Assembly (NCBI GenBank): GCA_032622095.1
Contig: CP136069.1
Span: 88,186,958 to 88,250,957, forward strand
Direction: 5' to 3'
Length of the DNA stretch: 64,000 nt
Source of the DNA: Siphonodentalium dalli
Lineage: Eukaryota; Mollusca; Scaphopoda; Gadilida; Siphonodentaliidae
The first letter of the stretch is position 1. Each line of letters starts with the position of its first letter. Below, piece after piece: positions 47,559 to 58,662 of this stretch. The position numbers and the translations under genes are program-made. The notes beneath the pieces are model-generated. The model ran no database searches. It was not told the DNA's origin and was given only the letters and a program-made list of their open reading frames with translations.

Positions 47559-48421
47559 TGGCCAATTTATATCAAGTGATATAAATCATTGATTTAAATC
47601 AATTATTTAAAAAAAATATTATTGATTTAAATAAAAAAAATTGAAATTATGGCAAAAAGTCAAGAACTGCAATATCTAACACGGTTTTTGAGAACTATAT
47701 CATGAGTATTATTAAACAATATACAAAATTGGATAATATTATAACAAATTGTACAGTAACTGTCATCCCTATAGAAACTGCAGGCATGCTGCAATATGTA
47801 CCGTGATTATACTGCTCCAGCAATGGCCTGTTCAGCTTAACATTGTTAGTATTATTTGTAGCTACTCTCAGATTCAGCACTCCTCATTACACTTTTGAAT
47901 TTCCTTTTCTGATTGCCGTACTTTGTAAATTCTAACCAAGTAACTCTACCATATACTCTGCCATCTAAACTACTCTAGTTAAATTGTCTAATGTCTATAC
48001 CTGATATATGGTGTGATTATGGCCTCAAGTCGCCGAAGAGCAAACGCAATTGATATTATTTTCAGTTTTCAGCTAAAATTTACTAAATTTATTAGTAAAT
48101 GTTTAGCACAGGTCTACATATCCAGATATCACAACATTGGAGCTCACATGGACCAAAGTGTATGCATAAAGTACATGGTCACTATATCTGTATAGTGCCA
48201 CAATATTTGAGTTTGATAGGTATACAAAACATAATAATAGAATTCTGATTAATCCAGCCTAGGAAAAAATAAGCACCACCTTTTAGAACCTTCAATTATC
48301 AAGACATTGCAAAATTACATATTTTGATAACAGTTAGAACAAAAATCCCAAAAATCTGATTTAAATCAAATAAATCGATTTTTTTTATTTAATTAAAAAA
48401 GATCCAAAAAGTCACCAACTT
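47559..48421. mobile_element. Possible hAT-like element with ATTTAAATCA-rich ends
   Basis: GGGTTGGCCAATTTATATC and ATTGATTTAAATCAAT near the left are mirrored by GATTTAAATCAAATAAATCG and GTCACCAACTTTTTTT at the right. No clear target duplication was found. Confidence 0.3.
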
Positions 48422-48839
48422 TTTTTTAAATGACTTGAGGACAAAGCATGGAATTTCTAGATGCTACTATTGCCCACAGTTAACAGCATTCAGGCTTATC
48501 GAAATACATGATATTTTGTTGCCTGCATGATATCATTCACGTATCTCACGATTCTGTATTTCGATAGACTTGTGCCCTGAAGCAATCTGTTTAATAATGA
48601 TACATGTAGTAAAATAGGTACCAAAAATAAAAATAGGACTAAATATAAATCGATTGCATTTTCGAGAAACATGTTACCTTGACCATGATGATGCAATTGC
48701 AAAAATTTATCGATGTGAATGTTCTCACATCTCCCCCTTGGTTGCCTATCAGTGAGACAAAAACATATGTGATATGTTAGTTCATAGCAAAACTGCGAGA
48801 GCTGTGAACATCCCAAGCAAGTTGTATAATGATTTTTAT

Positions 48840-49130
48840 GATGTGTGCCGGCGGACCTCGCTTCAGTGCGTGGAGAACACGTATAGGACATTAAAATGAC
48901 ATTCACAGTGAAGAAAGATGTAAACTGTTCTACACAGATTATTATATATGGCCAGAACTGTCCAAAATGTGGTACCACAGTGTATGTAGGTAACAGAATG
49001 CTGTCTCGGAACATCAAAGAGATGTCAGGTTACACATGGATAAGCTGGCGTATGAACATTATAATTATCATGGCCACCATGGTAGAGCGGTGTTGGAGAA
49101 AATTAATGGAGGGAAGTTGGAGAGACTAAT
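48840..49130 (+). pseudogene. Possible GIY-YIG-like retroelement fragment (Penelope type)
   Basis: The plus strand reads VKKDVNCSTQIIIYGQNCPK, then CGTTVYVGNRMLSRNI. Penelope-like GIY-YIG domains have a C-x-NVIY...C-x2-C...YVG-x-T-x3-L-x2-R arrangement, which this fits apart from the Thr after YVG. It is short, with no reverse transcriptase nearby, and the reading breaks soon after. The longer minus-strand ORF (48496-49017) over it shows no family features. Confidence 0.4.
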
Positions 49131-49939
49131 ACACGAAGATAGATTGATGCAGCGATTAGGAACACGGGAGGGGAATGGATTCAATATATAGCCATACAAG
49201 TGGTTCTGCTCCCTTCTGAGACATTGTCAATGATGTACATTCAAGTTGCTATGATGTCGTCACTGGAAACAGACTAATGACGTCAGCAGGATATCCCCAA
49301 TGACATTAGTTCTTAATGTTCAAAATATATAGTACAGTCAAGTCATATAACTGTCTGAGAATCTAACTTTTTAATTTCATCATTATTAATCTGCAATAAA
49401 TATATCAAACTAGCCTTTTCTAAAACTAAGATTTTCCGAAAAGAACAGACCTGTATTCCCTATTTACATACCACAGACAATGATTTCATTCAACAGGCTT
49501 TTATACATGCATACTTTTCACTCCAGACAGGAGTGAAAATGCATGGATTTTCCTATGGCATTTTTCAGTCAGAAATGTGTTGACTGCAGATATAATGGTT
49601 GACAGTGCACATGTCAGTGTGTGGACATATATGCTGATAACATATTATGTTGTATAACACAGATGGTTATTTATAGTATACTATATCAAGCATAATTATG
49701 TTGTCTGAACGACAATTCAAAATCAATTAAATTATTTTGTTTCAAATTTAAATTAAATTGTCCCATATTAGCCATTTGTGTCAGACTTAAGAACCTGTTT
49801 ATATAATAAGGATACAGGTTTTTTTCAGTACTTTTCAAGGACCGAATCAATTTATGCACTTTTAAAGGATTGGTCTAACTTTTAGCACTTTTCATCTACT
49901 ATATGAACACATGGATCACTTATTATTTTTATTGCTTAC

Positions 49940-50185
49940 TTGTGCAGGTATTGGAACACACTGGCTCCAGATGACATGGAATAAGAAGCGTTCGACAAAA
50001 CAGAAGGTGCATTTGTTGAATACATGCATCTGCAAGAGGAGATTCATTGAACAGATTCAACAGGTAGTTCAATGTGGACAGCATTGTTGTCTTATCTTGT
50101 CCTAAATTATTCGGAATGTGAACGTCTCCAAAACCAAACTTGGAACATCTTGGGATCTCTGTCGTAGTCAATTTTTCGCAAGTTC
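49940..50185 (-). CDS. Exon FZa2: N-terminal part of Frizzled-type domain 2
   Basis: 246 bp, phase 1-1, 82 codons. The acceptor reads CATTTTCAG and the donor GTAAGCAAT. The seven cysteines are TCE, PRCS, ACIQ, LFCR, PCH, VCS and NTC, giving C1-C7 of an FZ domain. KFGFGDVHIPNNLGQ matches the canonical GYN...MPN.LGH region of FZ domains closely. The spacing C1-x10-C2 equals that of copy 3 at 36.1 kb. N-E-S is a potential N-glycosylation site. The domain finishes in the exon at 46.9 kb, after a 3.0-kb intron. This is among the clearest FZ copies in the window. Confidence 0.82.
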
Positions 50186-50382
50186 CTGAAAATGAAAAAG
50201 AAAATAAGGAGGACGTTACATTTCTAGCATAAGTTTATGAAGGGAGAAAAGCTTCATAAAAAGTCACCTCACATTCTATTAAATTAACCCTTTCTATACT
50301 GAATGGATTCAGTTATCAAAAGTATATATTGGAATGGTCTATTATTAATTTGGATGGGTGTTCAGGTAATAAAAGCAGATGA

Positions 50383-51833
50383 CAGATAAATGAAAGGCTG
50401 CTCGGTCACAGAGTCCCCCGACATCGTTTCGGACAAAGATGCATCCCAGGATATACGATTCTATGTCAATAAAAGGTCGCAGACCACATGTCCCCCGACT
50501 GCAGTGGTAAACTTCATGATTGGATTTGTTAGAAGGATACTATTTGCAACAATGTTATACAATATATAGATGTTGCAAACCACGGCAAAATTTCTTGGAC
50601 AAAACAACCCGATGAACAAACGCATGCAAACGCAAAAAAAATGATATTTTTGTATTAGCTATATAGATGTTGCAAATCACCAACATGTTAGGAACAATAT
50701 CCCAGAGTTTCAAATCTCTACATTTAAAACTGTAGGAGGAGTTGATTACACCATGAAGGTACCCAATCTCATCCAAAAGGCAAAAATGTTCCAAATTTTC
50801 TAAGTCGAAAACCCCCCAAAAATATGGAAAATATAATATTTTTTATTAGCTATATAGATGTTGCAAATCACCAACATGTTAGGAACAATATCCCAGAGTT
50901 TCAAATCTCTACATTTAAAACTGTAGGAGGAGTTGATTACACCATGAAGGTACCCAATCTCATCCAAAAGGCAAAAATGTTCCAAATTTTCTAAGTCGAA
51001 AACCCCCCCAAAAATATGGAAAAAATGATATTTTTGATTAGCTATATAGATGTTGCAAATCACCAACATGTTAGGAACAATATCCCAGAGTTTCAAATCT
51101 CTACATTTAAAACTGTAGTAGGAGCTGATTACACCATGAAGGTACCCAATCTCATCCAAAAGGCAAAAATGTTTCAAATTTTCTAAGTCGAAAACCCCCC
51201 CAAAAATATGGAAAAAATTATATTTTTGATTAGCTATATAGATGTTGCAAATCACCAACATGTTAGTAACAATATCCCAGAGTTTCAAATCTCTACGTTT
51301 AAAACTGTAGGAGGAGTTGATTACACCATGAAGGTACCCAATCTCGGACGCACGGACGCACGGACGGATGGACGCACGGACGCACGGACGCACGGACGGA
51401 CGGACGAGGGTCATTTCTATAGTCCTCCGACGGAAACGTCGGGGGACAAAAATGGCAATAACTCTGCCAAAATGACTCAGACTGAACTCAAAAATCGCAG
51501 GGGCGCATGTTCCCATGCTGTTTGACATCTGTGCCCAGTTTTTTTTTAATTTACTGGAAAATGACGGAATACAGGCTTGGACAAAAGATGTGTACCAGGA
51601 TGTTCGATTCTATGTCAAAAAATGGCAATAACTCCGCCAAAATGACTCTCAACTCAAAATTGCAGGTGCGTAGGTTCACATGCTGGTTGACATCTGTGCC
51701 AAGTTTTTATAAAATGACAGAATACAGGCTTGGACAAAGTTCCGGATGGACATATGGATGCCCCGATGCATGCACAGACGCACGCACAGACGGCGGACAA
51801 AGGTCATACAGTCCTCCGATGGAATGGACAATA
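50383..51833 (+). mobile_element. HINE/pearl-like element, interrupted by another (outer copy)
   Basis: The left part ends with CCAGGATATACGATTCTATG then TCAA at about 50469, and the right part resumes with AAAATGGCAATAACTCTGCC at 51451. The sequence at 51590-51620 (CAGGATGTTCGATTCTATG then TCAAAAAATGGCAATAACTC) shows these were once continuous. It ends with a CGCACGCACAGACGGCGG tract and TCCTCCGATGGAATGGACA. Confidence 0.6.
50470..51450 (+). mobile_element. HINE/pearl-like element, inner copy, four core units
   Basis: It starts AAAAGGTCGCAGACCACATG then TCCCCCGAC and ends CTCCGACGGAAACGTCGG then GGGACA. TGTCCCCCGAC at the 5' end and GTCGGGGGACA at the 3' end are exact complements. Four units of about 178 bp repeat TAGCTATATAGATGTTGCAA, 'ATCACCAACATGTTAG' and CCATGAAGGTACCCAATCTC. 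A (CGGA/CGCA)n tract fills 51344-51405. The 242-aa minus-strand ORF here is made of the repeats. Confidence 0.75.
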
Positions 51834-52229
51834 AAAGTGCAGAAGGAGCCCTATTTATTTATCCGAAGGGATAACTACTCATCCATGTATAGAAAGGGTT
51901 AAATATGATCTATCTCTTCCGAACTGCAATTCCAACAACAACTGCTTCTATGAAACTCTTTTTGAAGACACATTATTCTCCCTATAACACAGGAGAAACA
52001 TCGAGTAATACAAATATTTCACTTAAAGTGTTTTTCAAGATAGTTTTTCAATCAAAATGTTGTAAGTTTCTAATAATAGCAACATTTCCTGTCCCAGTTC
52101 AAGGAAAATCAGAGAGAAATATATTCTTGTTGACTTGCCTTTGGGACTCAAACTTATTAGTTTATATCTCTCAATCAATACAGGGAGTTCAGGGAAGGAG
52201 ATGCATATAGAATACACCTACAGTGGCCG

Positions 52230-54369
52230 AGAGTACCAAATTTTGGCACGAGTGGAATTGTAGTTTTAAGCACGAGCCTTTAGTGATGAAAATTTGTACT
52301 TTCGGCTACTATGCATGTATTTTATTTATACCTTAATTATATTTAATGTTATTTTTTATTTGTGCCGCAAATTTAACAATTCTACAGTATTGCTATTCCA
52401 TTATGGTTACTTTAAAATGAATCACCACTGAGTTCCCCAAAAACAAACTAACTATCAGGAATATGTAAATTAGGCGAGGATGATCCCCCAGGCTATTCCA
52501 CCCAAAGGCAGACAATAGGTGTTTTAATATATATTTAAATATTTAATTGTTTTTAATCTGTGGTTAATTTTATTGGCTATACATGCTGTATTAATAGCGC
52601 TCGCTCTCCCGCGGCAAAGCCGCGGAAGCGAAGCGACCAGGGTATACGTATGCGAATATGAGATATATACTAATCGACTTTTTCGGCCCAATCTAAAAAT
52701 AAATTGAAATCACTTAAAATAGGATAATTTATTCATAACTCAAAGGTCAGCGGAGTCCAAAAATGATTGTTGGCGACGGCCGCCATTTTGTATTAATTAA
52801 TGCCACCTCGAAATGTGTAATTGGGCAAAATGCTCCAGGGCAAAAATAAAAAACTTTGATCTTGCAACTGTTACCTATACTTCATCATATGTAGGAACAT
52901 CATGCTCCTAAAGCCAAATATATTTTCAAAAAGTGAATGTAAATTGAACAAAAGCTCTGGTTAACAAAAAAAGTTAAATTGCATGAAAAAGTTTTGTTTA
53001 CATATTTCATAAAATTATTAAAAATATTTACCCACGAAAGAGGAATCTAGCGACCTTGCTGGCCGTTTACATATTATCTTCAATTTTCTAACGGTATTTC
53101 CGCCTAAAAAAATTATGAAATATTCTCAAAGTTCAAGGCCGACAAACGGAAAATTTAAGTTCCGATTAAAAGATCGCAGAGTCATTTTAAGATTGCTTCT
53201 TGGGAAACCAGTAAAGGCGTCATGACATCAAACGTACACCATGACGTCACTACCTACACCGGCGCGCAAAACTCCAGACAGGACTGCGTCGATGGCCAGA
53301 CAGCTGAGACTCGTATTACATGGCAGGCTAAATATCCACATTTACGTTAGGCCTATATGTGATTATTTACATGCATTGTATATATCATTTTCTTGTGTCC
53401 CATTATAATTAGGGTGGATACACACATGCATGTAATTTCTGTATGTAAAATACATGTATTTTACATGGGCACACCAATAATTGACAACATTACTCACCTG
53501 CGCGCGAGCGGTTCATTGTTAACAGGCCAGACAAATTGTCTTCTATCAGTACATTTAAGGCCAGTCCAAAACATGTCTTCTCTCACGGATGCGAAAATTA
53601 GTCAAGTCTGTGTGATATCTGGCATTGTATTAATACACGACCACCAGAAGCCATACGTCTGGCATATATGATATATACAGGCTTGATGTAGAACATTTTC
53701 AACCATGATGCTTGTTTGTGGGGGGGGGGGGGGGGTCTCGAAAGCTTCAAATCGCTAAGGGACTTAGTTGAATGTATCGGTCGGAATAATCTGGGCAAGA
53801 AGGTACAATATGATATGTTTTACTTAAATAGCTCAGAGTTAGCCACCCCCGCTTGGTAGCTTTCGGGGTCATATATAGCCCCTGCATGCGTCGGGGAAAT
53901 CCTGATCCACCACTGCTATATTGGCAATTATTTAAATAGAAAGTCTACCATATGGGTTATCCCACGAACAATTATTTTAAGTGGCCTGGCGACTCGGTCC
54001 AAGATAACGGCTTATCTACATTCCGACTTAATTGGAACTAGAACTCAGTGCGTTCAACACGTAGGCAATGCTTGGGTTGTCAGTGGACACATATTACATC
54101 GTCTGTATGATCCATGTAAAACGCCAAATACACAATAATTACAGAGATTACATGCATGCGTTTATCCACCCTTAGGGTTTATCATCAAATCCTTCTATAA
54201 AGATAACAATTCATCCGATAATCCCATGAACAGTAACAAGCGGGCGCAAATTACGTTTACGTACATGATCATATTATATATATCACCGGAACAGATACAT
54301 AAATAACTGTCAGCAATTCGCCTACACATTACTTAAATAAAGCAATTTCATATCACAGCAGTTCCAATA
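52230..54369. other. Intronic sequence, nothing certain identified
   Basis: It contains a GC-rich hairpin (CCGCGGCAAAGCCGCGG near 52610), one GGCCGCCATTTTG repeat word (52785) and a 16-base G run (53720-53735). No exon with coherent splice sites and phase was found. Confidence 0.4.
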
Positions 54370-54377
54370 CACAGTAT

Positions 54378-54735
54378 CCAGCCTGGATATAATGTGTCTG
54401 ACATTTACAGAATGAGATTCCCAGAGGGTGAATTTAGTGAAGCTATCCCGCTAGCATCACCAAACTCACCCTCTGGGGAACCTCATTCTGCCTAGGCCTC
54501 ATCTGCTATGGGAGACATAGGATCAGATTGAAGTTCCCCAGTTGAAGTTTGTGATGTTCACCCATGAGTCACCTCGTTATCCATTTTATCTTCTGTGAAT
54601 TAGGAGATATAGAAACTGACAGAAGGGAACAAGCAACTAAAACAATGTTAATTTGAGACAATAGATACTTCCCAGAAGTTGAGGCCTAAGCAGAATGAGG
54701 TTCCCTGCAAATGTCTGACACTATATCCAGACTGG
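54378..54735. mobile_element. hAT-like MITE with exact 8-bp target duplication, 80 bp from exon CC1
   Basis: CACAGTAT flanks it at 54370-54377 and 54736-54743. The ends are CCAGCCTGGATATA and, inverted, CCAGTCTGGATATA. The interior matches the copy nested in the piggyBac pseudogene at 21094-21495 (TGTCTGACATTT, AACAATGTTAATTTGAGAC). Confidence 0.8.
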
Positions 54736-54814
54736 CACAGTATGAAGTGAGTCACAATGGGAAATACATTTAATAATACATCACAGCAGGAGTTTTAAAC
54801 TAGATATAACATAC

Positions 54815-54952
54815 CATTGCAGAACGGAGCATGGTGAACTTGGCAGCAGTCTTGTGATGTCCAAGGGAACTTTTGCCATTTGCTCTCTATGCAACTGTAC
54901 TGATAACAATTCTTGACATAGAAACTACCATCAACACAGGCTGGTGATGTAA
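54815..54952 (-). CDS. Exon CC1: six-cysteine module, copy 1 (unrecognised fold)
   Basis: 138 bp, phase 1-1, 46 codons. The acceptor reads TCTACAG and the donor GTATGTTA. The 40-residue core follows C-x2-G-x-FY-x3-CYQYSC-x4-W-x-KFPW-x4-CC-x-VH-x-APFC. The exon at 37.7 kb has the same length and the same motif at every fixed position, although the two are 17 kb apart. Flanking introns show no such conservation, so the exon is under protein-level selection. Six cysteines suggest three disulfides in a small extracellular domain. The adjacent CC and a C-x4-C step loosely recall VWC-like or other knottin modules, but I do not recognise the family. It sits between FZ1 and FZ2. Confidence 0.7.
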
Positions 54953-55017
54953 CTGTAGAGGAAAAGGCAAGTTAGCTCAGGAAATAATACAAATTCGTTG
55001 ATCAATGCAAACTAGCC

Positions 55018-55165
55018 CATTCTCTACTAAATACTCATTGACAAGTAATTCCATCAGGAAATGTTCAGAAAATAAATTCAACAAACGACATAGGTCATTT
55101 GTTGAACTTACTATCTAAACATTTCCCTCTTATAGATAGGACTTCTTCTGTCTCTGTATTATCTG
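55018..55165. repeat. CCCTTT-type family-3 repeat
   Basis: CTACTAAATACTCATTGACAAG and the hairpin GGAAATGTTCAGA..AACAAACGAC / GTCATTTGTTGAACTTAC..AAACATTTCC match 34167-34316. Confidence 0.6.
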
Positions 55166-55560
55166 CTTACTTTTCCTGAAAAACTCTCCAGACAGGGAGT
55201 AAAATAACTGTTTTGTTTTGCATTGGAAAATTTAATAGCAACTCAGCCATTTTGAAGGGCAGTTTTATACCCTAAGAATACCATCTGATGAGCGATCATC
55301 ATGATTTTATCAACAAACAATATAGCATAACATTTGTCTTAATGTGTGTGTATTGTCTGAGTCCAGTTATTTCTAAGAGATTTACAAAATAACAACTACC
55401 CAGTACCCACCCCACCCTCCGCGCATGTACCAACTAGAGGAACAGACAAGGTTGACTGGAATAGGTATGGAAAATTTATACATGCAAAGCGCAACTATAC
55501 ATATACTTGATCCAGTTCATTAACAATATAAAGTAGGTAGCAACATGCTATAGGAAATAT

Positions 55561-55813
55561 TAACCCTTTCATGATGGGAGCTGTGCTGGTGCAGCATTAA
55601 AGACCCTGTGCCAGTGCATTATCATATATATGCGTGTCTCCCATAGGCATTAGGGAGCCTCACATATCAGAATGCACTGGCTTACAAGGTGAAGGCAAAT
55701 ATTGTTTGACCAATGTATTCTTTTATATATGTGAGTTCCATAAGGGAGATCGCATATATAAGATAACAGGGTTTTTGGAAAATTTTAGGAAGCTTCAGTC
55801 ATGGAAAGGTTAA
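55561..55813. mobile_element. TTAA-flanked MITE (piggyBac type), copy 3, intact ends
   Basis: TTAACCCTTTCATGATGG at 55561 and TCAGTCATGGAAAGGTTAA ending at 55813, 253 bp. The terminal repeat is CC[CT]TTYCATGA. TTAA on both sides is the piggyBac target duplication. Confidence 0.8.
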
Positions 55814-55884
55814 ATTGAATAGCATTTTATAATATTTGATTAGCAAAATGCTATGCTATACTGGTTATTTTACTCCCTGCCTCC

Positions 55885-56060
55885 AGATGAATATAAGGTT
55901 GCAGACCCTATGTCCCCCGAAACAAGGTGGCAGTCGAAAAAGGGCCATAACTCCACCAAACATCATCGGATCGTGACAATAATCGAACTTGTGAACCACA
56001 TACCGAATATCAAGAATTTCTGTTGCGGATTGCTGAAATTATCATCTGGACAATGCAAAA
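55885..56060 (+). mobile_element. HINE 5' fragment
   Basis: AAGGTTGCAGACCCTATGTC then CCCCGAA matches the start of the element at 50470. One core unit follows (GTCGAAAAAGGGCCATAACT). No 3' end. Confidence 0.5.
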
Positions 56061-56638
56061 AAGTACTTGAGCGCAATTCATCTATTTGTGGTCTCTGAGA
56101 AAGGAATTACCAGCAGGTGGTTTAGTTCTCCACAGACATATGGGGGTGTAACACATATTTGAAGGGAATCTATTTCTCTGGCATACCCGCCCAAAAATTC
56201 GCTGACACATCAAATGCTATACCTTTAGTTGTTTCCTTATTTCCTTCGGCTTCACTTTATGTGCTGTTACATGTTTTCCTACTCTGAGGAGATGGGTTAC
56301 TATAAACAGGCAACACTTGATCCCAGATCCTCAATCTCATTGGGTACTATTTAAATTAATATGTCAACTGCTTTGTGAAGGAATAAATATTGTTTAAACC
56401 AAGCAATCTACAAGATTAATCAATCATTTGCCTCGATACCATGTGTTAGGCCTAAATAGTTATAAAACTATTTACATGATCCTTCGCAAGGTTCTTCCCC
56501 TTTACATCATGCTGGTGTTGTTCTATATGCAAATCGTTGTATTAATGTGCATAAGGCCCTCAGTGGGTAAATTTGAAGAAGAAAAAAAAGTTTGCACAAC
56601 CATCATCATTAAGAAGAACATGGAAAAATATATGGAGT

Positions 56639-56784
56639 TACAGTAATGCCCTGAATAATCGACTCCTTAACCACAACAGAATTATGGGTAATTTTTCAGG
56701 ATTTTAGTTGGAAATATGGCTTGTTGCCAGTCATCGGAAAGCTCTCAGTGAGTTAAGGAGTCAATTATTTAGGGCATTACTGTA
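56639..56784. mobile_element. Palindromic MITE, copy J
   Basis: TACAGTAATGCCCTGAATAATC to GGGCATTACTGTA, with most of the right arm deleted. Confidence 0.75.
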
Positions 56785-57155
56785 GTTCTTATTTTTTATT
56801 ATTGATAACTATTCAATGTGAAGCCATCACCTGTCAAATCCTTTGTTATTGTCACAAAAACACAGATTTTCAACTAAAAAAATTATTTGCCATTGCATTT
56901 GGTGATGTTTGTTGGTAATGTTCACATAACAATGGTTTCAACATATATATCTTGAAACTGGAGAACTATCGATAATAAAAAAGAACAAAGTCTAAATACA
57001 GGTAACAATGATTTCAACATGCAATATCTTGAAACAGGAGAACTATCAATAATTTTCTTCTTAGTGTTGATGGTTTTACAAAACTTTATCATCTTCCATT
57101 TTTGCACGCTGCAAGTGCCATATGTTCCTTCAAATATTTCACAGAGTATACTCAC

Positions 57156-57272
57156 GGTTTTCTGGGAGACAGTACAGGCTGCTATCGCTGAAGAAATCAG
57201 GCCTGCTACAGTACTGTCTCAGCACCAGAGTTTTATTATTGTTTGGGTCCAAATAGTTACAGGTGCGCAGTA
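57156..57272 (-). CDS. Exon FZb1: C-terminal part of Frizzled-type domain 1
   Basis: 117 bp, phase 1-1, 39 codons. The acceptor reads GCTTTCAG (57273-57280) and the donor is GTGAGTATA below 57156. It encodes VLRTC, a 16-residue spacer, C, a 12-residue spacer, then C (ending DSSLYC). This C-x16-C-x12-C pattern is shared with the exons at 46.9 and 34.1 kb, and supplies C8-C10 of the FZ fold, where canonical domains have C-x16-C followed by a Phe/Pro-rich tail. An NNN-K-T stretch contains a potential N-glycosylation sequon (N-K-T). The exon follows FZa1 after a 1.4-kb intron and precedes the six-cysteine CC1 exon. Confidence 0.72.
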
Positions 57273-58662
57273 CTGAAAGCAAGAATATGTAGAAATCATA
57301 ATATCTAAATATATAAAACCCATTGTCTGTCTGTGTGTGTTTGTTTGTAACTCTGTCAGAATTTTTGCGTCTTTATAGCTTTTACCCATATAACTGATTT
57401 TATAGCACAAATTTGGACCTCATCCAGTGGTGTAACTTAGAAGACAATAGACTAAATATCACACTGATTGGTAAAAGACAACCTGTGATAGAATGTTTCC
57501 TACATGCTGTAAACTTGATCTGTTGTCCTTATGGTGTTGGCACAGATGCTTCTGAAAACACCAAAGAAGCTGATCAGCAGTTCACATACTAAAAAGCTTA
57601 AATTCCCATTAACCTTTTTTTTAAATTGGGATGGCGGGTGAATTTAAATTTTATATTTTATTTCTGTGAACATAAATGATCATGGCCAGTTCTAGATTTG
57701 AAGCAGTATCCTACCTTATACACTATAAGGTGATTTAAATAGCCCAAATTAATCAAAATAGACTGATTAATGGGTCACTGCAATGTACCTTGAAGGCTAA
57801 GGCATGAGAAACCCACTAAAACTTTCCCCATCTCTCCCCATCTCTCCCGAGTATTTAATTCACCAGAGGTGAGAAGACTTAGCAAAAGCAAATGTTTGTT
57901 GTCTAATCATCTATTTCCATATACCATTATTTTGTTCCATAAGTATTGTTGTATGTTTTATTGGAAATTCTGATAAAAATATGTTTACACCAAGGCATGA
58001 GAAAAAAAATTACAGCAAAATTATCAATAGGGCCAAGAGGGTTAGAGAATGTTTAATTTAATCTAGCAATTTTTTTTCTATTTTGGTCATAAGTTGGAAT
58101 TTCACAACTGATATCTTGATGTTCCTTTTATAAGAAAAGGCAGGCACATGCTTAGTGGGAACTAATTCATTTGACAAGTGCGCGAAAACATACCATAGGT
58201 ATTTTGTACCATTTCAAGTTAACATAAGTAGAGCGTCTATTCCTACGGATATGTACAAAAAATATTTTTAAATATTCTAAAATATTCTGTGACATGCTAG
58301 GCATGAAGGATAACCAATAGTTCAGTGTCCGAGATATCTTTAACGGACATACATTCTTTAAATAGTTATCCATGATATCACTGAACAGTTAAATCATGTT
58401 TCAACCCATAAATCCGTATTTCAGGCAAAGCATAACTGAGAAAATATATTTCCCAGAATAAGGCTCCTCAATGAATGTGAGGATTTCCTGAGGATTGTAA
58501 CTTCCCGAACGAGTCTACCACAACATATCAGTAAGAAATTTTACACTGGATCGATGGGAATATTGTGGGTTTCAATGAAGATGGCCCCATATTGTGTAAC
58601 TATCGACCAATCATATATCACATTACACATTATTCAATACATATTGCTTACTATGGACTCAC

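Noticed and set aside
48496-49017. 173-codon minus-strand ORF
   Set aside because: No recognisable domain, unusual composition, and it overlaps a better plus-strand candidate (GIY-YIG-like). No splice sites consistent with the minus-strand gene.
50800-51528. 242-codon minus-strand ORF with repeated SYSFKCRDLKLWDIV-like units
   Set aside because: Translation of the tandem HINE core on the antisense strand, ending in the CGGA microsatellite (VRPSVRP).
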